Shown here: piece by piece, positions 1 to 8,991 of the stretch
Position numbering within the stretch: position 1 is the stretch's first letter
How the letters are laid out: every line of letters begins with the position of its first letter
Assembly: GCA_029255685.2 (NCBI GenBank)
Contig: CM055312.2
Span: 50,192,202 to 50,256,201 of the forward strand
Length of the DNA: 64,000 bases
Direction: 5' to 3'
Origin: Silene conica
Taxonomy: Eukaryota > Streptophyta > Magnoliopsida > Caryophyllales > Caryophyllaceae
Notes under the pieces: model-generated
Databases searched by the model: none
The model's input: the letters and a program-made list of their open reading frames with translations, nothing else
Told to the model about the DNA's origin: nothing
Position numbers and translations under genes: made by a program

Positions 1-925
1 CCGAAGATCCTAGAAGACAATATCATTACAGAAAACTCCATTCCGACTCGACTATATGCAAAAGTAAACGTGCATTTTTTTGAATTTTTGGATATTATGT
101 GAGAAAGATAAAATAAATGGAAAAGAAAAATTCGAAAATTAAACGTGAATGCATGCAAAATGAAAAATGCAGACGCAAAAGGATGCATTACACCTCCCCA
201 AACCAAACTGGACAATGTCCTCATTGGCTACAAAACGGGGAAAGGGGGTATATAACCTAATACATGTTCCAATGGGGTGACAAATATACAAAACTAAAAA
301 GCAGAAAAGAAAACTAAGATGAAAGCACGGCAAGAAATACATAACCTCCCCAAACCAGCTGCAACTATCATTCCGCAGCCTCCTCCGAGCTCTCCTTGTA
401 AAACCCCTCGCGAAAGCATAAATGATAAACACACAAAGTACTAAAAATGCAACGGAATTAAAACTTTTTAACATAACAAACATGCGAGGTGAATTAAACT
501 GAAACAGAAACTGATATAAACAGAAATAGATAAGTAGCAGTCTAAGTACTTAAAGTAAATATATACAACAGCCTGGGATGGAACATCCCTACAGGCACCA
601 AAACATAACTGTATCAAAACTAGAGTCTAGCTATCGTGAAGTGTAAGTCAAAAGATGATAAACGGATCATCACTCGCTAGCTCTCAGCAACCCCTGCCAA
701 CCTCCTGCATGTACCTACATACATGTAAACATGTACGCCACAATCAGTGGGGAGTGACTAGAATTCTCCTAGCCACCTTTTGTAACGACACGTAACAAGC
801 AATGCAAACATAATACTCCAGCATATATAAACATGTGAAGTATATCATATCTCAATAACTGAATCTCATACTATCATGCAATCACTAATGCACGGCTCTC
901 AACCCAACTTCGGAAACCATTTGGA

Positions 926-966
926 AGGAGAGCCGGTTTCCCTACCGGTTACCCGGTCGGGGGGTC
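926..966. repeat. Bracketing repeat, left copy (SL1)
   Basis: This is a roughly 41-bp GC-rich sequence beginning GGAGAGCCGGTTTCCC and ending CGGGGGGTCT. It recurs at 1,770-1,811 with four or five changes, so that the two copies flank the hairpin array. It is partly self-complementary (CCGGT/ACCGG). Confidence 0.85.
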
Positions 967-1111
967 TTTCAGTCCAAACTATTTACGAAACTGACCAAAG
1001 AGTCATCCAATGTCTTGGATGAACAAACTATAACCAAGTTACTATAATCATCAATATCATCATGCATATCTGACACTGTACCAACACAAGGCAAGCAGAT
1101 ATAAAACAACA

Positions 1112-1674
1112 AGTATAAAGGTTCAGCGGTCAACTTAAGATATAACCTAAATACTAACACACTTTCACAATCAAGGACTCAGAGGCCAACTTAAGGCATA
1201 GACCAAGATATCAATAAACACTAGCAATGGGTCCAGAGGTGAACTTAACACATATCCCACTACCAAAACAATGTCGGGTCAAGAGGTGAACTTCACACAT
1301 ATCCCAACATACAATCCAAGTAAAGGGTCCAGAGGTGAACTTAACACATATCCCTAAACATCCACAAGCAAAGGGTCCAGAGGTGAACTTAACACATATC
1401 CCAATGCTACAAACAAGTATTGGGTCCAGAGGTGAACTCAACATATATCCCAATACACAGCTATCGCACACCGGGTCCAGAGGTGAACTTAACACATATC
1501 CCGTGTACGACAACCGATCACGTGTCAGGTCCAGAGGTGAGCTTAACACATATCCTGACACGCCACAAGCAAAACACGTAATGGGTCCAGAGGTGAACTT
1601 AACACATATCCCATCACGCGGCATACAGCTCACGTGTTAAGCTCAGAGGCCAGCTTAAGGCATACCTTAACACG
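1112..1674. repeat. Array of ~11 hairpins with constant loop and covarying stems (SL1)
   Basis: Units recur every 46-60 bp. Nine units share a 24-nt loop containing AGAGGTGAACTTAACAC or close variants. On each side lies a stem whose sequence changes from unit to unit but pairs with its partner. Examples: GTATTGGG/CCCAATAC (1,417-1,424 with 1,449-1,456); CGTGTCAGG/CCTGACACG (1,521-1,529 with 1,554-1,562); CGTGTTAAG/CTTAACACG (1,633-1,641 with 1,666-1,674); CGTAATGGG/CCCATCACG with one mismatch (1,577-1,585 with 1,610-1,618). Loop length is 24 nt in each of these. The first two units are more degenerate. ORFs read through this array are artefacts of the repeat. Confidence 0.93.
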
Positions 1675-1769
1675 CATCAACCAATACCATCAAAAGATAG
1701 AAACTAACCTATAGTTCTAACTTCTTAAACCACTAACCAACACTTAATTGATCCCGGGAACTAAGATGA

Positions 1770-1811
1770 GGGAGAGCCGGTTTCCCTTTCGGTTACCCGA
1801 CCGGGGGGTCT
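1770..1811. repeat. Bracketing repeat, right copy (SL1)
   Basis: Second copy of the GC-rich sequence at 926-966 (GGAGAGCCGGTTTCCC to CGGGGGGTCT), closing the hairpin array. Confidence 0.85.
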
Positions 1812-1953
1812 CTATCCTCTCTCCATTCCCGAACCCAATATAGTGTCGCCCATCCTCCGAGGACCTCAAACACACATACAAGGTACACGGAACGAGTTTC
1901 AAACAAAACCGATTAATCGATCAAAAGTTATGAGCTATCTAGGATGAACAGGG

Positions 1954-2345
1954 CTCTCAGCCGGTCAGTGGCAGGCGGCCGGCTGACCGTCTGGCAACCC
2001 CCTTTCTCCTTACAATTCTACAAACTGAAACAATGAACAAGGGCCCTCAGCCGGTCGGCAGGCAGCCGGCCTACCGGCTGGGGAACCCATTCCCTCAATT
2101 TTTATCATATGCAACTCAATACAAAGGGGCTCCCAGCCGGTCAGCAGGCAGCCGGCCTACCGGCTGGGAAACCTATTCCCTAAAAATCATTTTTACGCAA
2201 AACTTACAAGAAGGGGCTCCCAGCCGGTCAGCAGGCAGCCGGCCTACCGGCTGGGCACCCAACTTCCCTAAAATTCAAACACGAAAAACAACACTATGAA
2301 ACACTCCCAGTCGGTCGACCGGCGGCCGATCGGTCGACCGGCTCA
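1954..2345. repeat. GC-rich inverted-repeat array (CAGCCGGT...ACCGGCTG) in SL1
   Basis: Five units occur near 1,954, 2,045, 2,131, 2,218 and 2,305, spaced about 86 bp apart. The middle units have a stem of CCCAGCCGGT pairing with ACCGGCTGGG around a loop that itself contains GCCGGC. The first unit is rearranged (GGTCAG...CTGACC). The last has changed to a CGGTCGACCG palindrome repeated twice. The surrounding DNA is AT-rich, so the GC content stands out. Confidence 0.9.
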
Positions 2346-3297
2346 GAGTCCCTGAGCACGAAAATCGCGTTTTACAGTGATCCTAAAACATCACCAAATC
2401 GATACTAACTACTGAAATCTCTACCAACAAACAATTCCCAACATTCATAAGACTTATACCACTCATTAACAATCATAAATTCCTTACATTTAAGCATATT
2501 AGAAACACATTTTGTATTCGTCTTAAGGATGAAATTTCTGAAAATCAACCAATAAACATGTGAAACACAATCAAGGCATATGAACATCATACTCATATAT
2601 CCCTAGCATGATTCTAAGTCCATTCAACATAAATAACATGTAAAATCAGAAACTTAAATCATCTAAACCAAGAAAAGTGCTAATATCACAAATAAGGCCG
2701 AGCTTCTCTTAATTGTCACCTCTTAAGCAATTTTGATCAAAGCTCCTCCTTAACAATGGAGCTATCAACGTCTGGGTCTTCTAAGCCTTCACCTACATCA
2801 CGAAAAACGGTTTTAAGAGACAGAAAATGGGTTTCTACAAAAACAGGCCAATTTTCGAACTAAAGGAAATGGAAATTGGAAGTGATAGATGACTTGCAAA
2901 TTTCATGAGGATTCCAAAAATGTATGAATTACCTTGATTCGGAAATCGGATGATGATGCAAAATCGAAAAGAAGGTTGGAGGTTTTAGAGAAAATGAAGA
3001 ACAATGAAGATGCTGAGTTCTTAATTTTGGAAGGAGATTATGTCGACATTCAATAAGGGTTTAGGGGTTTTTAAGTGTCCTTTTCCGTTAAGAAGGAAAC
3101 GGGTTGGAAAGTGAAAGGGTTTTATGATACGGACTTAAGTTTGCCAAGTTGTATTCGTCTTAAGGACTTAAGGTTCTTAAGACGGATCTTAACGATTTAT
3201 TTAAAGTACTTTCTCAATAAATATTAAAATATTATTTTATTACTTAAAATAATTAAAAACCCTTAAAATATATTTTACGAAAATACGGGATGTTACA

Positions 3298-5166
3298 CTC
3301 CTCATCTCCACTACCACTCTCCGCACTCCCACTGTCACTCTCCTCACTCCCACTACCACTCTCCTCACTGGAGCTCTCCTGCGCCTTTCCTCCTCCTCTG
3401 GCACTGGCATGCTGAGCGGCCTCCTCCGTGTGTCGCCGCACCTTCCTCTGTACCGCTGTCTCTCCAGGTGCCTCAGAAGAGGTCTGGGGGTACTCGCCAT
3501 CTTGGTATCGGTAAAAGGAGGGGTAGGGACCACTAGGAGGTCGGAATGTGCCAGTGCGCATCCTCACATCGTAATCTGGAAAGCTGACCAAGGCAAGGTC
3601 CCTCTGAAGAATGGACTGGGCTCTTAGAAGCTCAAAAAGCAGAGGATCACAGTACCCCCGGTCTGCGGCCGGTGGTACCTCAAAAATAGGAGGTAAAATA
3701 AAATGCGCAGGGAAACCTGGGGTGGATAATGATGAAGAGGAAGAAGCAGGGAAAGGTGAAGGTGTGGGTGTGGGTGTAGGTGTAGGAATGGTGGTGGTGT
3801 GTATGGTGGTATGAGAGGTGGTCGGCTGAGAGGATGATGATGGTCGCGATGACGGTGAAGGTCGAGAGCCTGGAGTGGCTCTGACCTCTCTCTGAGGTGA
3901 GGTACGCTTCCTCTTTGAAGAGGAAGGAGTGAAAGAGATGCGGTAGGAGGGTGGGTCTGGTCTAGGCCCCTCCTCAACGGTGGTGAGAGGGATGAGGACA
4001 GGTAAAGAGTCAGAGGAGAGGACTACTGATTACGATCCAACAATCCTCCAAGTCTGGTAGTCAGCGTGAGCAAACCAGGTCAACTGGACCATGGCGCCAA
4101 TAGAAAGGTATCTATCGCCAACGACAGGCTCACCATCAGGCAAAGTCTCAAAGATGTATCAGTAAATCCTGGTGACAAGCCCGCCGCCTACGATAGCGCC
4201 AGTGACTCTGCGACGTATGTCGCCTAGATGGGTAGCCACGAGGTAGGCTATGTTAAGGACAAAAGGGGTACCACTGTCAATATTCAAGTACCCCGCGACA
4301 ATGGCCAACTCAGGGTTACGAATGTTGTTTGGCTCAGGTCGCGCAAAAATAGTCTCTCCTAGTAGACGGAGGAAAACACGAATCTCGGGACTGTGGACGT
4401 AGGCGACCCTTCGGCTAGTGAAAGGTACGTGTGAAAGGGCCGCCCACATCTCTGGAACCTAGTTCCTAGGTGGTCTCAGGTGTCCGTCACTAACCAACCC
4501 AAGAACCTGCCCAAACCTAGCTAAGGTCCAGGCATACGACTCATTTCTGAGTCGAAAGTGAATACAGGGCTCAGTCGGGAGTCTCAGGTAGGTGTCAGGG
4601 GAGAAGGAATAGGAGCTGAAAAATTCCAAAGTAGGTACTCGGTAGGTCGCCTCAGACATGGTCGCCAACCCAGCCATCCCCGTACCAGTCAAAAGGTCAA
4701 CTAGGGGCCTAAGCAGTCCTAGTGTCTCTAAGTCCGGACGATACAAGAAACGACTAGTACGGATAAAATTATCAACAAGAGCCTCCATCTGATCTCTCTA
4801 ATCAGTGTCGGTGAATATTACCTCGTGGATTTCCTCAAGTGAGGGAATCGCAGGTGGAGCTGGTGGGCGTGGAGCGCGTCGAGGTGGCATTCCGAGTACG
4901 GACTTCCGTCCCTTCTGCCCTAGAATCGGTACCTTCTCCTTCCCTTTATCAGCTGAGGAAGGAGTCCCGACTGGTGCCATGGTTGTGACGGAGGTGGTTC
5001 TGTAGGTCGTGGTGCTTAGTGGCGGTGGTAGGACAGGAGCTGGAACCTGAGGTGTGGCAACCACCAACGCGGTGGTGGCTGCTGCAGCAGAAGTGGAGGA
5101 GGAAGGAGCGGCTGTCGTGGCTACTGCCGTGGTACTGGTGGTGGCTACGGTGGTCGCCTTTTCGTC
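3298..5166 (-). pseudogene. E1 ORF3: Athila-type third ORF, broken by stops and SL1
   Basis: One minus-strand frame runs from ATG at 5,166 through 3,298 and resumes left of SL1 near 392, ending at about 362. It carries in-frame stops near 4,798, 4,456, 4,159 and 4,030. The order is: an Ala/Thr-rich N-terminus; a basic segment (RRAPRPPAPP); a conserved globular part with TLEFFSSYSF, IHFRLRNESY and ELAIVAGYLN; a Ser/Thr/Pro-rich stretch including repeated PT; and a Ser/Glu-rich acidic tail. The globular part matches the third ORF of E2 (TLEFFSFFIF, ISFRLINVTY, ELSILAGYLN). It resembles the ORF-1 family described for Arabidopsis Athila elements. That assignment is from memory of the family, and the function is unknown. 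Confidence 0.8.
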
Positions 5167-5620
5167 CATTTCTGCACAACAATCACACAATCAATCGGAA
5201 TCATCATAACAATCCTACCCAAAATCGCAAAAAACGTAAATCCTATTCAAGAACCCTAAATTCGAAATTTGGGGCAAAAATAATGAAATTAAAATAGGAT
5301 TTAAGCATAAAACAACTTACTTGGATGATTACAAGGATGATTTGAGTAATAAAATCACAAATTAACAACCCAGATTCGAAATACTCAAACGAACAAACCC
5401 GAGGTTTTCGAAAATTTCGAATTACTCGAAATTAGTATGGAATTTGATAGGGCTTTCGCTTGATTACTCAAATTAAAGTGATAAAAAGTAAGATTATAGT
5501 GGTTGATTGATGGAAAACAAGGAAAAATAGAGGAATCGAAGAGAGGGAAGTGCGAAAATCTGAAATCGAGTGAAATGAAATGAGCATCAAGGACTTCCCT
5601 TATATATAGGCTGAGAGTTG

Positions 5621-5823
5621 CTCGATCGAGTTCTGAGAAGGGCTCGATCGAGTAACTCACTTAAGGCAATCTGCTCGATCGAGTACTGAAGTCCACTCGT
5701 CGAGTGGTTGTCAGCTCTGAGCTCCTCTCGACTGGGTTCCCCTCGATCGAGCTCTTACGAACTCGATCGATTATTTCTTCCCTGGCGATTACTCGATCGA
5801 ACTCTTTACAGATCTCGATCGAG
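5621..5823. repeat. CTCGATCGAG palindrome cluster (E1 spacer)
   Basis: The decamer CTCGATCGAG or a one-base variant occurs at 5,621, 5,643, 5,673, 5,742, 5,762, 5,792 and 5,814, with a 9-bp form near 5,696. Spacers are unrelated to one another. The cluster lies between the gag-like ORF and ORF3 of E1, in a spacer (5,167-6,115) with no other recognisable content. Confidence 0.93.
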
Positions 5824-6115
5824 GCTTTTCTTTTGCGAAGCCTTGTTCTTTCCTCGACTCTTCTCTTTCTGTCTCTTTTTCTTCGTTTTTTTTCCAGTTC
5901 AGTCCTGCATAATATTACCAAACACTACAACTATACAGAAAAACCACAAAAATTGTCTCGGATTCACACAAAGTCTAATTCTACCTACGGATATTAAAAA
6001 AAAGTCTACGGATTAAGCATAAAAAGTAGTAGTCTAAGTCTAAAACGCAGTAAATAATCAGTTAAAAGTTGCACGGGGTTACAAACCCGGCTTAATAGTT
6101 CAAAAAACCAAATGT

Positions 6116-6664
6116 TCACTGCCCGCGACAAGGCTGCTGACTAAAGGCGATCACTTCGGCGGTCGTCAAGTTCTCCATTAGCCTCCACAGTACGGCAATG
6201 CTAAAGCAACAGTTCATCGTATTCTTAATTAGGTCGCTGTCAGCCCTCCTTCGCGGCCCAATCTTCTGCGAAACGTGGTCTTCAAATCCTCCTCCAGGGT
6301 CTATTAATTTTTCTAAGCCTGTACAAGAAGAAACAAGACGATGCTCCTCCAAGTTGGTCCCAAACTGGGGCGGAGGCATTAATCTGACAGCAAAATTCAA
6401 TTCAATGGACGGTGACGAACAAAAACTATTGGCAATGACGAAAGAGAAAACATTACCCTTTATCGGATAGCGGTAGTTTGAGGTTACCGCTTTATCATTG
6501 TTCGGAATAGGCGACATTATCGAATGATTGCTCTTGACTGGCACGGAGTCCGATAGACTTTGCGTAGTACTCGATGGAGTGCTTTCTGCAGCAGAACTAC
6601 TCGATCGAACAACAAGTTTACTCGATTGAATCTGAAGGATACTCGATCGAATACCTTCTTCCAT
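6116..6664 (-). pseudogene. E1 gag-like ORF, C-terminal segment (frameshifted)
   Basis: This 182-codon open frame overlaps the end of the preceding gag-like ORF in another frame. It is not low-complexity after its first 35 residues and ends in PCRGQ in this copy. It probably continues the same protein after a frameshift near 6,520-6,660, where the palindrome cluster lies. I recognise no domain. The copy 2 equivalent differs by Pro/Leu and Gly/Glu changes. Its status as a real coding segment is inferred only from its length and position in the element. Confidence 0.45.
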
Positions 6665-7326
6665 ATCTTTACTCGATCGAGTACCATGATCACTCGATCG
6701 AGTATTATCCTTCCTAGGATAACTCGATCGACCAATTGTGCATCCCGTTCATTCGATTGGACACAGTTGTCCATTTGCTCGGGTTCCTCTCCGTTTTCCG
6801 ATCCATCCTCCATGAAGTCAGGATCTTCCATGTCAACACCAAAATGGTAAGGTTGTGCATCAAACATATCATCGTCGTCATCCATGTCTATTCGTCGAGC
6901 GAGTGGGATAGCTGGACCGTTCTCCTCTTCCGTTTCTGATGCTTGCTCTACGTAAAGAAAGAAAGAATTCCTCATTCCTCCCATATCTTCCTCGTCAATG
7001 TCGTCGCTATCGACCAGTAGATGATCAACTGCTACTTGGTCGGACATATTTTCTTGTTCCGACGCTAGCTGAGCAATCTGAAACTGGAGATGTTGGATTG
7101 ATGCATCCTCCGCTTTCTCACTTTCCTGAATTTGAACTGCTAAGGCCTCAATGATGGACCTCATCTCACTAATCTCCTCAGAGTAACCTAGTTTATGTTG
7201 TTGATAAGCATAAACTCGGTCACGCTCTGCCAGACAAAAAACTGCATCGTGTCCTGTGCAACCACATCTTTCACAAATTATCACCTGTTGTTCCACATAG
7301 CGGAACATGGTGGTCTTCTCCCGCAA
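6517..7326 (-). CDS. E1 gag-like ORF with zinc knuckle and in-frame LDRV repeats
   Basis: The 269-residue frame starts 135 bp downstream of the primer site. Residues 18-31 form a CX2CX4HX4C zinc knuckle (CERCGCTGHDAVFC), the nucleic-acid-binding motif of Gag nucleocapsid. A Glu/Gln-rich predicted helical stretch and a long acidic region (MDDDDDMFDA, MEDPDFMEDG) follow. The C-terminal 60 residues repeat DRV or LDRV at intervals of about 6-12 residues, because the CTCGATCGAG palindromes are read in frame. The usual retrotransposon gag core that should precede the knuckle is missing. The product is therefore a truncated Gag, if it is made at all. Confidence 0.65.
   Translation of the reverse strand: MREKTTMFRYVEQQVIICERCGCTGHDAVFCLAERDRVYAYQQHKLGYSEEISEMRSIIEALAVQIQESEKAEDASIQHLQFQIAQLASEQENMSDQVAVDHLLVDSDDIDEEDMGGMRNSFFLYVEQASETEEENGPAIPLARRIDMDDDDDMFDAQPYHFGVDMEDPDFMEDGSENGEEPEQMDNCVQSNERDAQLVDRVILGRIILDRVIMVLDRVKIWKKVFDRVSFRFNRVNLLFDRVVLLQKALHRVLRKVYRTPCQSRAIIR
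6600..6732. repeat. CTCGATCGAG palindrome cluster inside E1 gag-like ORF
   Basis: Decamers or near-decamers occur at 6,600, 6,621, 6,642, 6,672, 6,693 and 6,723, with a degenerate copy near 6,752. All are read in frame by the minus-strand ORF as (L/F)DRV-type tetrapeptides. Confidence 0.93.
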
Positions 7327-7460
7327 TACCGTGAAATAGACCTGTAAGACCTATCAAAAAACTACTAGGAAGAGGGATAAGAACGGTCTTAAGGAATTAA
7401 AAGAAATTCCTTAAGACGGTATAGAATAAACTAACACAAAACTTAAAACCTATTTCCTCC

Positions 7461-7475
7461 AAGGCAACGGCGCTA
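7461..7475 (-). other. E1 primer binding site (tRNA-Asp type)
   Basis: The minus strand reads TAGCGCCGTTGCCTT starting 5 nt from the LTR end, one base off the TGGCGCCGTTGCC site used by Athila/Tat elements. Confidence 0.85.
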
Positions 7476-7480
7476 AAATT

Positions 7481-8991
7481 TGATACGTGTCGTTCATGCA
7501 CCAAAGATAAATACCTAAGTCTACTAACTGGAAGATAGTGGAAGTAGGGTCGAATCCTCAGGGAGGCACGGTCTTAAGTAAAGGTCAGTTTATAGGTCAC
7601 AAAATGGGGGGGGGGGGTTGTTTTGATTAAAGCTAAGACGGATATAAAAGAATTTAAAATAAAGATGACAAAAACCAGTTTCAAACAATAAAAGGATGAA
7701 TATGTCAGGATTCAGGTCGTCGCGGAAATTAAAGTCACATAAAGATTTAGGTCGGTCGAAATAACAACGAAGTGGGAACGATTAATATCCTTTCGGTCTG
7801 AAATCACCCCTGAATTCTCCTATCAATCTTTCGATCTCTAGATAGGTTTCGTAAATCACCCTAAAAAAGCCTACCTACCAATCTTTCGATCTAAGTAAGG
7901 TTTTACTAAGTAAACTGGTCTCCTGCGTGCACTCATTTGACAAGTTTTACAATTATATTGTTTATGGGTAAACTTCGTCGTAAGGACGACTAACATGCAA
8001 TTCCTACGACATAACTACGGCGAGTTTCTTCATCCTGACATATTAGGGGATTAGCTACGCATACTTGGGGAAACTAAACTAATAAAAACAAAGATAACAA
8101 GAACATTCAACATAACGAATAAAGAAGAATTGAGATAAATCATAAATCAAAGAAAACAAGAACAATAAAAGAAAGAGTAGCAAGTGAATTACAGTAATGG
8201 CAAAGGAAGGAAGAACAAGATCCAAAAAATACTTGAATGAAGAAAACCCTAAGTGAAAGTGTTTGGAACTAAAATCACTGCTTAAGAGAAAACTGAATGT
8301 AAATTACTGAATGACTGAATGTGAATGAATCTGAATATCTCTAAAAGGCTGCTAACCTAATCCTTAAATAAGGATTAGGTTAACTCTAAGGAAAACTAAA
8401 CCTAAAACGTAAACTGCAAATCCGGGACACTTAAGTGAGTTGCTCGATCGAGTGACTGAACCACTCGATCGAGTAACTGTTCTTCAAAAAGGGGTCGATC
8501 GAGCAACTTCGAGCTGGCAACGGCTCGATCGAGTAACCATGGAACCCTCGAAGGTAAGGTCCTTCCTGCAGACTCCTCGATCGAGTATCAAACTACTCGA
8601 TTGAGTATCAAACTACTCGATCGAGTCTTTCTCCTCCTGCATCCACTCGATCGAGTTCTGGTGCTTACTCGATCGAGTAATTGACAGATGCAGTGCTTCT
8701 TTTTTGCTTCTTCCTTGCTTTTGTTCCTCGTTCTTGCCTCGGTTACCGTTCCTTTAGGCCTTGCACGGCAAAATCGGGGCTATGGGACTTCTTGACTTGC
8801 TTCATCCTCTAAAAGAGCTCAAAACGGACTGAAAAAGCATGGTTTCTTCGTCTTTTGCATAATTCCTGCAAAATAACAGAAAATACAGCAAAGGAAGCAA
8901 AATGGGGAAAAATGGCACGTAAAGTGCATGAAAATGCATAGAAATACGTGCTAAATGGACCTAAAAAAGTCTATATAAATTGCATGTATCA
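7481..8991 (-). repeat. E1 5' LTR (copy 1)
   Basis: The 1,511-bp repeat begins TGATACGTGTCG and ends TGCATGTATCA on the plus strand. The same sequence occurs at 56,077-57,588 and, more diverged, at 45,814-47,304. It contains a poly-G run of 12 near 7,606 and a cluster of nine CTCGATCGAG-type palindromes. It directly abuts copia sequence at 8,992. Confidence 0.92.
8443..8677. repeat. CTCGATCGAG palindrome cluster in E1 LTR
   Basis: Nine decamers occur at 8,443, 8,464, 8,494 (GTCGATCGAG), 8,524, 8,576, 8,596 (CTCGATTGAG), 8,616, 8,646 and 8,668. Several extend to longer palindromes such as TTACTCGATCGAGTAA. Three of them sit in a short tandem repeat with ATCAAACTA spacers. Confidence 0.95.

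Larger units (their letters stand above)
397..3297 (-). mobile_element. SL1: 2.9-kb solo LTR of a Ty3/gypsy element, nested in E1 ORF3
   Basis: The ends are TGTAAAACCCC on the left and GGGATGTTACA on the right, forming the TGTAAC...GTTACA termini common in Tekay-like gypsy LTRs. The 5-bp target duplication CTCCT is exact (392-396 and 3,298-3,302). The insertion cuts the acidic, serine-rich tail of the E1 third ORF: SGSGDEE lies on one side and ESSEEAAE plus stop on the other. No internal region is present, so this is a solo LTR left by LTR-LTR recombination. It contains two unusual hairpin arrays (separate entries). Orientation is minus, judged from the TGTAACATCCCG start. The stretch 397-920 shows nothing else recognisable. 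Confidence 0.9.
1..8991 (-). mobile_element. E1 (copy 1): pol-less Athila-type Ty3/gypsy retrotransposon, 5' part
   Basis: Read on the minus strand, the order is 5' LTR (8,991-7,481), primer site, a gag-like zinc-knuckle ORF, a palindrome-rich spacer, and a long third ORF broken by SL1. The 3' LTR is off the window to the left, but is visible in copy 2 at 45,814-47,304. No reverse transcriptase, RNase H or integrase is present, so this is a non-autonomous element. The third ORF is related to that of the pol-bearing element E2 in this window, and both have tRNA-Asp-type primer sites. This places E1 in the Athila/Tat group by inference. Confidence 0.85.

Noticed and set aside
1211-1640. Open frames on both strands with repeated VNLTHIP / ICVKFTSGP peptides
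   Set aside because: They are translations of the hairpin array. Both strands and several frames are open for the same reason, and the LTR location gives no support for a gene.
1112-1674. CRISPR-like repeat-spacer pattern
   Set aside because: Units have a conserved core and variable flanks, but the flanks pair with each other and are only 7-9 bp. The context is a plant LTR with no cas genes.
4949-5297. Overlapping ORFs rich in His/Ser or Trp near 5 kb and in copy 2
   Set aside because: They are other-frame shadows of the Ala/Thr-rich start of E1 ORF3.
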